Assembly (NCBI GenBank): GCA_964554215.1
Contig: CAZKND010000003.1
Coordinates: 1 to 37,255 of the forward strand
Direction: 5' to 3'
Source: CAYLJV01 sp964554215
GTDB taxonomy: Archaea > Hadarchaeota > Hadarchaeia > Hadarchaeales > JAGGTB01
DNA length: 37,255 bases
Position numbers and translations under genes: made by a program. The notes beneath the pieces were generated by a model that saw nothing but the letters and a program-made list of their open reading frames with translations, did not search any database and was not told the origin of the DNA. Of the stretch, positions 25,301-33,719 are shown in pieces (position 1 is the stretch's first letter; the number at the start of each line of letters is the position of its first letter).

Positions 25301-25604
25301 TATCAGCGCCTAGATTCAAAGCTTCCATAGCCACTTCTTCTCTACTTCTTCCAGTGAATATGATAAAGGGAATATCCACACCTTCATTCCTCAACTTCTC
25401 CAAGAAATCTAAACCGTCCATATTAGGCATTTGATAATCTGAAACTATTGCGTCAAATTCCTCTTCTGATAACTTCTCCAGTGCATTCTCAGGAGAATCA
25501 AAAGTATGAACATTCAACCTGTCGTCTTGCTTTTCCAAAAACATCTGAGCTTGTTCAAGCAAAGATTTCTTATCATCTAAGAACAAGATTTTAATTTCTT
25601 CCAT
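22347..25604 (-). CDS. receiver - six PAS - histidine kinase signalling protein
   Basis: The ORF track-length product is 1089 residues from a TTG; from the ATG at 25604 it has 1085. Using the longer numbering: receiver domain 7-125 with D14/D15, phospho-acceptor D60 (VSDYQMP), T88 and K110; six PAS domains at about 142-250, 256-375, 383-503, 506-622, 633-750 and 755-873; an H-box LLRHDLKNKLQ with H889; then HATPase with N-box N995/N999, DDGEG (1026-1030) and GSGIGTFLV. It lacks membrane spans, so it senses internal or diffusible cues. PAS 1 contains CYEVLRNIDAPCDNC (C188, C199, C202), possibly redox-active or metal-binding. The receiver may be an input from another kinase. No response-regulator gene lies beside it. 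Confidence 0.93.
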   Translation of the reverse strand: MEEIKILFLDDKKSLLEQAQMFLEKQDDRLNVHTFDSPENALEKLSEEEFDAIVSDYQMPNMDGLDFLEKLRNEGVDIPFIIFTGRSREEVAMEALNLGADRYLQKKRDPTSQYGVLADAIIDEVRHYRDHMSLQKSEEEKRLVLNNTSEMIVHQDLDHNVVWADERAAEFSDSEGGDLKDEKCYEVLRNIDAPCDNCPVEMTLETEEPEESKIVTSGGKIWLVSSNPLFDGDGLEGVVEVIKDVTERKRAELLADQVLESMEDIVIIQGNDGVVETVNPAFEEILGYEEEQVVGKKTRDLARKWIKDEHDLERGLESLEAMVEGGSRSPIVVDVTAKDGEEVPISFKASKLADEEGEVAKVIITGRDVSQLKWVERELKKSETRYKTIFESANDSIIMMDEEEFLDCNQKTLDLFECDREDFIGEKPWKFSPTNQPDGKSSKVKAQEMINAAYDKGPQFFDWVHEKMDGTRFEAEVSLNVYEVEGEKRLISIVRDVSGRKSAQEKFRRLFEADPDAAFLVDENGNIEAVNDAAESILGFDRTELIGSEFTNLEAPTEESLEKLRINLEKRMNGEKVDPYMIEYETQNGEMRRSEVYSKPIREGGEIEGVVAIIRDVTNSWRARQKLSKRESQLRAIMQGSEDSIYMVDEDCKYVLVNKELLSRLGEGRKKEVIGSEFGEYHSEKETEKFEEKIDSVFETGQSFKQEHKNEDTDRWYLRTFSPITDAATGEVLNVSVISKDITDYKKLENSLRKTKDKYKELFDGANELILSTDLNGSILNVNRKAQDVLGFDSGELGGKNLLKLSPEEDEKEYKELIESVSDGEEVEKTLRCIDHKGKFHWIRVKGRPIKKSGEVVEMQCNAKDITERKEREEREEFLHSLLRHDLKNKLQLINNSLVLLEKEIDLSEDAQDYFDMGANSCKSGLDLIKKVRTLRRIEEERVGRINIKNVIERVLKEKEPEISSEGITVEKDLEDLQVKGGGLLKDLFLNLMENVIQHAEADKVKITSSIKGEDCKIVFEDDGEGVSEDVKPDIFEKGYVKGEHSGSGIGTFLVKEIAENYGGEVEVGDSELGGAEFIVTLKRA

Positions 25605-25738
25605 CAATAGCCCCAATTACTTATAAACAGATATAGTTTTTTAATTCGACCCATTTATCTTAACTCAAGAAGCTAAGCATAAACTAATTCACAATACTAA
25701 GAACAATAATAAACCTTAATGGTTCTAATCTACGAGCT

Positions 25739-27682
25739 TTAATCTTTGGAAAATAGAGAATCTAAATCTAAGTCTTCTAGTTTTTCCTCTGTAGGCATCC
25801 CAGTTTCTTCATCCCAATCTCTATACTCATAGTATTCAGATAGCATATAGTCTAAATCTGGAACATTATCTTGAGTTCCGCCACCTACTGGCCTCAAATT
25901 GATATCCTGCAGTTCATCATCATCTGCTGTAATTCCCCTCTCTTTGTTTATCATTCTTTTAAGATTCCGAGATCTCTCACCAATTTTTAGCAAACGCTCT
26001 TTAGAATAACTCATTCCCGTGCCATAATTGACCATATCTCTAATAGCATCCATACCAGGTTCCGCAAATTCACAAATCACTAAAGTATTATATAATTCTC
26101 TATAATCTTGCCACCTAGCCGCCACTTCACCGGCACCCTCTTTTTCAAAACGACCAACAGCCTCCACGCCAATCTCTTCGTTTCCACCCTTGAACTGAGC
26201 CATAAACGAATCTCCCCTATTGTGACAAGCACCTCTAGGCGAGGTAGCATAAGTAACAGCCATCGAATGGAAAGCTCGAGGATCATGCATCGGAATTTCC
26301 AAACCTTTAACGTGAGCAGCTTCATCTTCAGCGTCAAACTCTTTACCCATCTCTCTAACACCTTTAGCTAATATTTCACCAAATCCTTCTTTTTTAACAA
26401 TCATATCAATCAATTTTTCAACCTTATCGGGGTTTCCCCACTCAAGTGAAAATCCAACATCATCCTCATCAATAACTCCTTTTTCAAACAAATGTATCGC
26501 AAAACCAATAGATACTCCAGAGGAAACAGTGTCTAGCCCATACTCATTACATTTTGAATTTAGATATGCTATAGCTTCAATATCATCAATCAATAATAAA
26601 GAGCCATAACTTCCAATTGTCTCATATTCCGGTCCATCATCATGTTCTACTTCATATTTTTCGTTATCAATTTCAATAACTCTGCCACAACCAATATCAC
26701 AAGCTGGGCAGTTATAGTTATCCTTAAGAATCCTATCTCTCATAGCAAAACCATCTATTTCCGAAGCACCATCAAACTCCGACTCAGTGAAATATTTTAC
26801 AGGCAAATCTCCATGAGCCTCTCCCACCCCAACCCAACCGGCTGTTCCGAAATACTCCATGCCCTTCTCACTAACATCACTTACCATTTCACCAGGCACC
26901 TTATCCATCATGCTATCGGGAAGACCAGGTAAAAGAGATACAAGATTTTTAGAAGTATTCTGAATGATACCTGAAGATAATAAAGGATCTAATCCATCCG
27001 GGTTCGTTTCTTCTGCTACCTTCTTTACTACCTTTCTAAATTCTTCTTCATCATCCAATTCAACAGCTTGAGTTCCAATAACACCAATTGCTTTCAAATT
27101 CTTAGAACCCATGACTGCCCCCAAACCTACACGACCTGTAACTCTACCCTCATCATTCATTATACAAGCATAATCAACTAAATTTTCACCAGCTTGTCCG
27201 ATAGAACTAACGCTAGCCGCTGGTCCCATCTCTTCTTCAATCTCCTCTTGAGTCTCATAAGTGTCAAGTCCTTCCAAATCAGAGCCATCCTTTATCTCCA
27301 CCTCGTCATTCTCTATAGTAATGTAAACCATATCCTCAGATTTTCCTTCAATGATAATGCCATCATATCCGGTCATCTTTAACTTCATCCCGAAAGCTCC
27401 ACCACTAGAACCCTCTCCCCATATACCGGTTAAAGGAGAATAAGAACAGACAAAGTGTCTACTAGAATTGGGAGCCCCAGTAGCCGTTAAGGGACCTGTC
27501 ATGAATATCATAGGATTTTCTGGAGATAAAGGATCAACATCCGAATCTGCTTCATCTAGAAAATATCTTGCTCCTAATGCTGAGCCACCAAGAAATTTTT
27601 TTGCATAATCTAAATTTAATTCCTCTTCTTCAACCTTTTTCTCTGTAAGGTCAATTCTAAGAATTTTACCTTGGTATGCCAT
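25739..27682 (-). CDS. tungsten-dependent aldehyde:ferredoxin oxidoreductase
   Basis: AOR-family enzymes oxidise aldehydes to acids with ferredoxin, using a tungsten bis-pterin and one [4Fe-4S] cluster. The 647-residue protein has the AOR N-terminal domain (GKILRIDLT, GGSALGARY, MTGPLTATGAPNSSRHFVCSYSPLTG read in parts), cluster ligands C325, C328 and C332 (CPACDIGC) and distal C537, and pterin-binding segments DPR (467-469) and GACHNRGD. It is not the glyceraldehyde-3-phosphate type with certainty; broad-substrate AOR is the cautious call. A CAATTATAAATC promoter box (about 27708-27719) lies about 30 bases upstream, with GAGATA before the ATG. It is transcribed alone. Confidence 0.93.
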   Translation of the reverse strand: MAYQGKILRIDLTEKKVEEEELNLDYAKKFLGGSALGARYFLDEADSDVDPLSPENPMIFMTGPLTATGAPNSSRHFVCSYSPLTGIWGEGSSGGAFGMKLKMTGYDGIIIEGKSEDMVYITIENDEVEIKDGSDLEGLDTYETQEEIEEEMGPAASVSSIGQAGENLVDYACIMNDEGRVTGRVGLGAVMGSKNLKAIGVIGTQAVELDDEEEFRKVVKKVAEETNPDGLDPLLSSGIIQNTSKNLVSLLPGLPDSMMDKVPGEMVSDVSEKGMEYFGTAGWVGVGEAHGDLPVKYFTESEFDGASEIDGFAMRDRILKDNYNCPACDIGCGRVIEIDNEKYEVEHDDGPEYETIGSYGSLLLIDDIEAIAYLNSKCNEYGLDTVSSGVSIGFAIHLFEKGVIDEDDVGFSLEWGNPDKVEKLIDMIVKKEGFGEILAKGVREMGKEFDAEDEAAHVKGLEIPMHDPRAFHSMAVTYATSPRGACHNRGDSFMAQFKGGNEEIGVEAVGRFEKEGAGEVAARWQDYRELYNTLVICEFAEPGMDAIRDMVNYGTGMSYSKERLLKIGERSRNLKRMINKERGITADDDELQDINLRPVGGGTQDNVPDLDYMLSEYYEYRDWDEETGMPTEEKLEDLDLDSLFSKD

Positions 27683-27707
27683 TATCTCAATAACTATAAT
27701 TCGACAA

Positions 27708-27719
27708 CGATTTATAATT
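27708..27719 (-). promoter_or_regulatory. putative TATA box of the AOR gene
   Basis: On the minus strand the sequence is CAATTATAAATC, about 26-37 bases before the ATG at 27682. Confidence 0.45.
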
Positions 27720-27751
27720 GTTTTGATTATCTCCTACTGAAATATAAAGTG

Positions 27752-27766
27752 GTTTACTAAGTAAAC
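27752..27766. promoter_or_regulatory. 15-base palindrome upstream of AOR
   Basis: GTTTACT-A-AGTAAAC is a perfect inverted repeat located about 35 bases upstream of the AOR TATA box, a position typical for an activator site in archaea. No other long inverted repeat was seen in this 151-base gap. Confidence 0.35.
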
Positions 27767-27833
27767 TTCGGAACAAATCTCTAAGAATATTAGCTCTAAA
27801 AAACTATCTACATATCGACAGTAAACTAAACAT

Positions 27834-28514
27834 TCAAATTGACGCTAGAAGTACAGCAATAATACCTGTTAGAAATATACCGTCAAAAGTCCCAGCTCCT
27901 CCTATGCTTAGAGATTGAGATCCATATTCTGTTAAGCTCTTCAAATTGAGTATATCCCCACCAAGAAGCACTCCTAAAACTCCAGTAACGTAGGCTATCG
28001 CAGTATTGTTCCCCGGCATAACTACAGCAATCAACGCTGCCATCAAAGGAGGAATAAATAGAGGAAGTGATATGCCAACTCCGGGTACAGGTCTAGCCAT
28101 TTTATAACTAAGAATCGTAATCATTCCAATTCCAACTAGATATTGCCACCAAAGTGACAAATTACTCAAAATTAGAAAAATGCTTATTCCAATAGGTATC
28201 AATGCACCCCCCAGATTTATAGCTATTGTAGTCTCATTTGATCCAGATTCCAGATCTCCTTGAGGATTCATTAAATCGTAAATGGACCGAATATTACGAC
28301 GTTTGAAATCACCAGTAGTTTCGACTGTTTGGATAGGGATATTTATAGTGCTTCCGAACAATGTCGCCAGAAAAAGAAGAATAGTTGGACCCACACCAAA
28401 ACCCAGTAGCTTAAAAGCGCCGGTAAGTATCAAAGGCAAAATCAACAACAACCCAATTAAAAAGATAAAGAATATTAGAGCCGTTGGAATCGAAATAAGA
28501 GTACTTTTCTTCAT
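27834..28514 (-). CDS. DUF1614 integral membrane protein
   Basis: The protein has 226 residues from the ATG at 28514, which has GGGAGAG immediately upstream; a longer frame from TTG 28580 lacks a ribosome site. It has seven or so hydrophobic segments with small-residue signatures LFGSTINIP, INLGGALIPIGIS, PVPGVGISLPLFIPP, GVLGVLLGGD and GAGTFDGIFLTG, typical of DUF1614. The family is found in many archaea and some bacteria and has no known function; the glycine- and proline-rich segments suggest a transporter or intramembrane enzyme. It follows the radical SAM gene by 62 bases on the same strand and may be cotranscribed. Confidence 0.8.
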   Translation of the reverse strand: MKKSTLISIPTALIFFIFLIGLLLILPLILTGAFKLLGFGVGPTILLFLATLFGSTINIPIQTVETTGDFKRRNIRSIYDLMNPQGDLESGSNETTIAINLGGALIPIGISIFLILSNLSLWWQYLVGIGMITILSYKMARPVPGVGISLPLFIPPLMAALIAVVMPGNNTAIAYVTGVLGVLLGGDILNLKSLTEYGSQSLSIGGAGTFDGIFLTGIIAVLLASI

Positions 28515-28576
28515 ATTACTCTCCCATAATGATTTACAGAATAATAATACTGCTAGTAAATAAAATGAACTAACCC

Positions 28577-30178
28577 TCAAATCTTTTCCTTGTTTAATAA
28601 AACATCAGGGACCATATACTCATCGGAGGTTTCATCATAATCCCTTGGTGGGAGACCCTTCTTCAAATCCTTCGCATAATTCTTTGAAGCCTCGAAAAGA
28701 ATACCAAGTATCACATCCAGACCCATACCTGCTATAGGATTGCCTATATTAACAGCCTTCCTCAGTTTCCGAGCAACTTTTGCATCATGTTCCAAACATT
28801 TTCCAAAGAGCTGCCAATGCTCAGGGGTCATATCATCAACTGTAAATGTTTTCTCTTTAGAAAGGGAAGAACTATCCATAGAAACGAAATTCAAGGGGAC
28901 TATCAAAGAACTAGTATCATCCAAATCATCTACAAGTTCCAAAGTCTTTACTACATCATCAGGAGTCTCATCAGGAAGACCATTCATCAAAGTTCCTGCT
29001 ATCACCCAATTATTATCCTCTAAAATACCGATACTCTGTTCCACGATTTCAGGCCATTTATCCGGGTCAGAAGGTAAAGCTTTACCAGCCATGTACTTAC
29101 CTATCAGTCTCGGACTACCTGTTTCTATACCGGTCTGAGCTGACAATCTACTCATATCTGTCGAGGAAAATACAATTTCAGAAATATCCTCTATTAAATC
29201 TTCATTATGGTAAGCTGTCGCCAAAGCTATATGGCTAGGCGCTACTCCTTCAACTCCATCTATGTCGGAAACTTTTTCGAAAAGTTCTAGAACTTTTTCC
29301 TTATTTGGATGTATCTCCTTTGTACCATATCTTAGTACGTCTTCTCCATGCAATCCAATTTCCGTTAATCCTTCTGCCACGTTTGTTTTAACATCCTGCA
29401 AAATTTGATCAATAGGCTTATGACGTTGCTTTTGCTTGGTAGTTGAACAAAATTTACACCCCCTACCACATCCCCTCGATATTTCCACAAGACCTCTAAT
29501 CACAGCACCATGAAGATTAGGAATATCTTCAACCGGAGTTACTTCACCTTCTACAATTCTAGGAACATTCTCTCCATTCAAAATATCCTGGAACATGTCG
29601 GGTGCAGTTTTTTCTGCTTCACCTAGGTGGACATAATCAATTCCCAATTTATCCATTACTTCAGTATCGGCAACCTGCCAAGCACTTTTACCCCCAACTA
29701 CAACTTTATTCTCCTGTAAAGGCTCCATTTCCATCAATTCTAAAAATTTAGCCCTATTGTAAGGTCGACCGGTTCTGAGTATATCAACAAACTCTGATGT
29801 AGGGGGATTTAAACCTAAAATATCGTGACCGCTCACTCCTATAATCTCTGTATCTTCTCCAGTAATCTTTTTCAAGTCTTTAGGGTGTGCCACTGCTACT
29901 TCCTCTTCATCAAAACCATTTTCGAGCAGGGAAGCTTCTACTAATCTGAGTCCAAAATCAGCTTGTTGTGCTTCATTATTCTCCGTGGGTACTGGTGGAG
30001 CAAATACATTGAAATACACCCTTTCAGGAATTACACCCTCAGGCATGCAAGTAGTAAAACCCATGAAAATATTTCCTCTATACTTACTCATCATCGTTTC
30101 ATCTGCTGTAAGGACTACTTTTGGAGATTTTCCATCCAAATTTCCATTGCCCGAAAGGATAGATTTATAATTTGACAT
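28577..30178 (-). CDS. B12-binding-type radical SAM protein, function unknown
   Basis: The N-terminal half (about residues 20-215) has the shape of a B12-binding Rossmann domain (IIGVSGHD, GKSAWQV), followed by the radical SAM core with the cluster motif C238-x3-C242-x2-C245 in ISRGCGRGCKFC (numbered from TTG 30181). The core continues with EIGLHGEDVLRYG and SAQTGIETGSPRL. Members of this archaeal group are unannotated beyond radical SAM; methyltransfer or sulfur insertion is possible. A typical B12 DxHxxG motif is not apparent, so cobalamin binding is doubtful. A TTTTTAAAAA box about 25 bases upstream fits a leaderless message starting at ATG 30178. Not Mmp10-like by eye. Confidence 0.85.
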   Translation of the reverse strand: MSNYKSILSGNGNLDGKSPKVVLTADETMMSKYRGNIFMGFTTCMPEGVIPERVYFNVFAPPVPTENNEAQQADFGLRLVEASLLENGFDEEEVAVAHPKDLKKITGEDTEIIGVSGHDILGLNPPTSEFVDILRTGRPYNRAKFLELMEMEPLQENKVVVGGKSAWQVADTEVMDKLGIDYVHLGEAEKTAPDMFQDILNGENVPRIVEGEVTPVEDIPNLHGAVIRGLVEISRGCGRGCKFCSTTKQKQRHKPIDQILQDVKTNVAEGLTEIGLHGEDVLRYGTKEIHPNKEKVLELFEKVSDIDGVEGVAPSHIALATAYHNEDLIEDISEIVFSSTDMSRLSAQTGIETGSPRLIGKYMAGKALPSDPDKWPEIVEQSIGILEDNNWVIAGTLMNGLPDETPDDVVKTLELVDDLDDTSSLIVPLNFVSMDSSSLSKEKTFTVDDMTPEHWQLFGKCLEHDAKVARKLRKAVNIGNPIAGMGLDVILGILFEASKNYAKDLKKGLPPRDYDETSDEYMVPDVLLNKEKI

Positions 30179-30195
30179 CAATTTGAATTTTTTTT

Positions 30196-30208
30196 ATTTT
30201 TTAAAAAG
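30196..30208 (-). promoter_or_regulatory. putative TATA box of the radical SAM gene
   Basis: The minus strand reads GCTTTTTAAAAAAT, about 20-30 bases before the ATG at 30178, with no ribosome site between, pointing to leaderless translation. Confidence 0.4.
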
Positions 30209-30336
30209 CATATCGATTTGATAGTAGACCATTACAATCATATTTCAGAATGCTTAAGAGTTCAAATCCAATATCAATTATCTGAAACAGAGTTTTACCA
30301 AATTATTTTACAACGTGCGTTAAGCTCGCGTGGAAA

Positions 30337-30346
30337 AATTTAAAAT
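30337..30346 (+). promoter_or_regulatory. putative TATA box of ppdK
   Basis: AATTTAAAAT lies about 40 bases before the ATG at 30381, giving a leader of roughly 15 bases containing GAGAGTTGAT as a weak ribosome site. A GC-rich patch with GCG...CGC (30317-30330) lies just upstream. Confidence 0.4.
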
Positions 30347-30380
30347 GGGGGAAAAGAATTGAAAAAGAGAGTTGATACCT

Positions 30381-33157
30381 ATGAACAAATATGTATACTC
30401 TTTTGAGGAAGGCAGTGCTGACATGAAAGACCTATTGGGCGGAAAAGGGTCTAACCTAGCGGAAATGACCACAATAGGACTTAACGTACCACCTGGTTAT
30501 ACAGTAACTACCGAAGCGTGTCTAGAGTATCTAGACGAAGGTGAAATCACTGAAGAGATTGAAGAACAAATCAAAGAACACATGAAAGAATTAGAAGAAA
30601 AAATGGATCAAGAATTCGGAGATCCAGAGAATCCTTTGCTAATTTCTGTCAGGTCAGGTGCAGCCGTTTCAATGCCTGGCATGATGGACACAATTTTGAA
30701 TCTAGGGCTAAATGAAGAGACACTACAAGGCTTGAAAGAAAAAACAGATAAAAGATTTGCCTACGACAGCTATCGAAGGTTCCTCAACATGTTCGGCGAA
30801 GTAGTTCGAGAAATACCACAAAGAAAGTTTGAGGAGATAATAGAAGACGTAAAAGAAGAAAATGGTGTAGAAAACGACGTTGACTTAGACGGCGAAGGAA
30901 TGAAAGAAGTAGCTGATAGATACAAAGAACTCGTAGGAGATGTTCCCTCAGATCCTTGGGAACAGCTGATGGAAGCAACCAAAGCTGTCTTTGGATCCTG
31001 GGACAATGAAAGAGCTGTAAGATGGAGAAATATCCAAGGCTTGCCCCACGACATGGGGACAGCTGTGAATGTTCAAGCCATGGTATTTGGAAACGCAGGA
31101 GATAACTCCGGAAGTGGAGTCGCATTCACAAGAGATCCCTCCACAGGGGAAAACGAGACATACGGAGAATTTCTACCAAATGCACANNNNNNNNNNNNNN
31201 NNNNNNNNNNNNNNNNNNNNNNNNNNNNNNNNNNNNNNNNNNNNNNNNNNNNNNNNNNNNNNNNNNNNNNNNNNNNNNNNNNNNNNGAGATCCCTCCACA
31301 GGGGAAAACGAGACATACGGAGAATTTCTACCAAATGCACAGGGAGAAGACGTAGTTGCCGGTATAAGAACTCCACTAGACATCTCGGATCTAGAAGACA
31401 AATGGCCCGAGATATATGAGGAGTTAGAAGAAGTTTGCGAGACACTCGAAACCAAATACAAAGATATGCAAGACCTTGAGTTCACCGTGGAAGACGGAGA
31501 ACTCTATATCCTGCAAACAAGAACCGGAAAAAGAACTCCAAATGCCGCCGTAAAAATAGCCCATGATATGCATGAAGAAGGAATCATCAGTAAAGAAGTG
31601 GCTTTACTAAGAGTAGAAGGAGATCAAGTAGAAAAAATCCTCCACGACCAAATAGATCCCGACGCTGAGATTGACAAACTTACAGAAGGGATAAATGCCT
31701 CACCAGGAGCCGCTGTCGGAAAAGTAGTTTTCGACACAGATGAAGCGGAAAGGAGAGGCAACGATGGAGAAAACATAATCTTGGTCAGGCCAGAAACTAC
31801 CCCTGAAGATATCCATGGTCTGGATGCTTCTGAGGGTGTTTTGACGAGCCGAGGAGGAATGACAAGTCATGCCGCAGTTGTCGCTAGAGGTATGGGTAAA
31901 CCATGCGTTGCTGGTGCAGAAGAGATTGACATAGATTTAGAGGAAGAATACTTCGAAGTTGATGGGAGAAGAATAGAAAAAGACGACACGATTACAATTG
32001 ACGGTAGTAGTGGAGACGTCATGATGGGAGCTGTACCTCTCATCGAGCCAGAGTTTACCGAAGAATTCGAAAAACTACTCGAGTGGGCAGACGATATCAG
32101 GAAGATGGGTGTTCGTGGAAATGCAGATACACCCGAAGATACTCAAAAAGCTTTAGAATTTGGAGCTGAGGGTATTGGCTTGTGCAGAACAGAACACATG
32201 TTCTTTGAACCTGAAAGGTTAGAAGCCATGCAGGAACTCATCATATCCAACGATGAGGAAGCAAGAGATAAAGCACTGGAAAAGATTCAACCGATGCAGA
32301 AGGAAGACTTTAAAGAGCTCTTCCGAACTGTGGAAGACCGACCTTTAATCATAAGGTTGTTAGATCCACCACTTCACGAATTTGCCCCGACCGAAGACGA
32401 AAGACAGGAAGAACTAGCTGAGAACCTCGGTATTGATAAAGAGGAAATCAGTGCAAAAGTCGACAGACTAGATGAAGTCAATCCAATGCTAGGTCGTAGA
32501 GGTTGCCGTTTGGGAATAACTATTCCTGAAATTTATCAAATGCAAGTAAGGGCTATCCTTAATGCAGCCTCTGAAGTCAAAGAAGAAGGCGTAGACCTCA
32601 AACCGAAAATAATGGTTCCTTTGGTAGGGAATGTTAAAGAGCTAGAAACTGTCAACGAAAAAGTTGTAGAGCCAGTCGAAGAAGAGATTTTCGAAGACGG
32701 GACAGAAGTTGATTACGAAGTTGGAACAATGATTGAAATACCTAGAGCTGCAGTAACGGCAGAGGAAATCGCTAAGGAAGCTGACTTTTTCTCTCTTGGA
32801 ACTAACGATCTGACCCAAGTAGGACTTGGATTCAGTCGAGACGACGCTGGTAGCTTTGTTCCAAACTACATCGATGAAGGTATTTACGACAAAAATCCAT
32901 TCCAAGTTCTTGACCAAGACGGAGTCGGAAAAATGGTGAAAATGACTGCTGAAAAAGGCAAAGAAGTCGAAGAGGATCTTTCAATCGGAATATGCGGTGA
33001 GCATGGTGGAGAACCATCATCCGTAAAATTCTGTTATAGAGCCGGTCTTGATTATGTGAGCTGTTCCCCTTACAGGGTTCCAGTCGCAAGAATAGCTGCC
33101 GCCCAAGTTGTTATCGAGGATGAAATGGAAGTTGACGAAGGCATCGAGGGTTATTAA
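30381..33157 (+). CDS. ppdK: pyruvate, phosphate dikinase (interrupted by false assembly gap)
   Basis: PPDK interconverts pyruvate, ATP and Pi with PEP, AMP and PPi, serving reversible glycolysis. The ATP-grasp N-terminal part has GGKGSNLAEM and RSGAAVSMPGMMDTILNLG; the swivelling domain has the phospho-histidine in GGMTSHAAVVARG (H445 after gap removal); the C-terminal barrel has GTNDLTQ and the catalytic cysteine in VSCSPYRVP. One hundred Ns at 31187-31286 split the gene, but the 55 bases on each side are identical and in the same frame, so merging them gives an intact enzyme of 873 residues from this ATG (876 from TTG 30372), the normal family length. A hairpin terminator overlaps the stop. 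Confidence 0.95.
31132..31186 (+). repeat. 55-base contig overlap, left copy
   Basis: This stretch is repeated exactly at 31287-31341, directly beyond the N run. It is a contig-end overlap, not a biological repeat: both copies encode the same PPDK residues in the same frame. Confidence 0.92.
31187..31286. other. 100-N scaffold gap with no missing sequence
   Basis: Exactly 100 Ns, the conventional filler for a gap of unknown size. Flanking 55-base identity shows that the contigs overlap, so the true distance is negative. Confidence 0.95.
31287..31341 (+). repeat. 55-base contig overlap, right copy
   Basis: Identical to 31132-31186. Removing the Ns and one copy (155 bases) restores a continuous PPDK reading frame. 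Confidence 0.92.
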
Positions 33158-33187
33158 ATCCCTCAATCTCTTTTTATTTTTTTATTT
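33146..33187 (+). terminator. hairpin plus T tract ending ppdK
   Basis: GAGGG (33146-33150) pairs with CCCTC (33160-33164); the loop contains the ppdK stop codon. A long T-rich tract (33171-33187) follows at once, giving a convincing terminator. Confidence 0.65.
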
Positions 33188-33273
33188 ATCAAAGTCCAAT
33201 TCCTATTTCTAAAAATACCGAATACCAGAAAAGTATCTTCTACAGTTCGAAACCCTAATTCAAAATCTAATAT

Positions 33274-33564
33274 TTACATTTCTTCAATTTTATTCAAAAG
33301 ATCTCGCTTTTCTTCCTCAAACCTCTTCTCATTACCGGCATCTCTCTTTAATCCTGCTTTATCTCGTCTAATCACTCTCTTAACTTCTTCTTTAGAGTAA
33401 TCGTTCTCTTTTATCCATTTTACGAGTTCGGGTAGCTTTGATTCTCCTCTTCCTTTGTCCATGAGGTTTTTTGATAGTTCTATTCCGCCAGTATGTTCTC
33501 TTGGCTTCTCGAACCATTCGGAAATCTTATTCCTCAGATTTTTCAAACCTTGTTCTGCTGACAT
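33274..33564 (-). CDS. small charged helical protein, unknown
   Basis: The 96-residue protein is very rich in Lys, Arg and Glu and predicted to be almost entirely helical, with a C-terminal segment (about 75-95, NEKRFEEEKRDLLNKIEEM) that could form a short coiled coil. It has no cysteine or membrane segment. Its ribosome site AAGGAGATGAT is among the best in the window, and a TATA-like ATACTATATATTTAATC (about 33597-33613, minus strand) lies upstream, so it is a real and probably well-translated gene. I do not recognise the family. It is divergent from msrB. Confidence 0.65.
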   Translation of the reverse strand: MSAEQGLKNLRNKISEWFEKPREHTGGIELSKNLMDKGRGESKLPELVKWIKENDYSKEEVKRVIRRDKAGLKRDAGNEKRFEEEKRDLLNKIEEM

Positions 33565-33596
33565 TATTTATCATCTCCTTTTCTTCTTTACAGTAC

Positions 33597-33613
33597 TGAT
33601 TAAATATATAGTA
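33597..33613. promoter_or_regulatory. shared AT-rich promoter core, divergent genes
   Basis: GATTAAATATATAGTAT can act as a TATA box in either direction: for the unknown gene starting at 33564 (-) and for msrB (+). Nothing else of note was seen between 33565 and 33719. Confidence 0.4.
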
Positions 33614-33719
33614 TGTTAATAGTGAAAAACCTAAGCAAAAGTATTTTCTCAAAAAAAAGACTCACAGGAATAACCATTTGATAAACGAAGGAATAAATGG
33701 CTGTGTTAAGAATTATTTA

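Noticed and set aside
30240..30275. tRNA-like TTCAAATCC T-loop sequence
   Set aside because: No acceptor stem, D-loop or anticodon arm can be formed around it.
31132..31341. Direct repeat around the N run taken as a biological repeat or target-site duplication
   Set aside because: The copies abut the Ns exactly, encode the same PPDK residues in the same frame, and collapsing them gives the normal gene length; contig overlap explains all of it.
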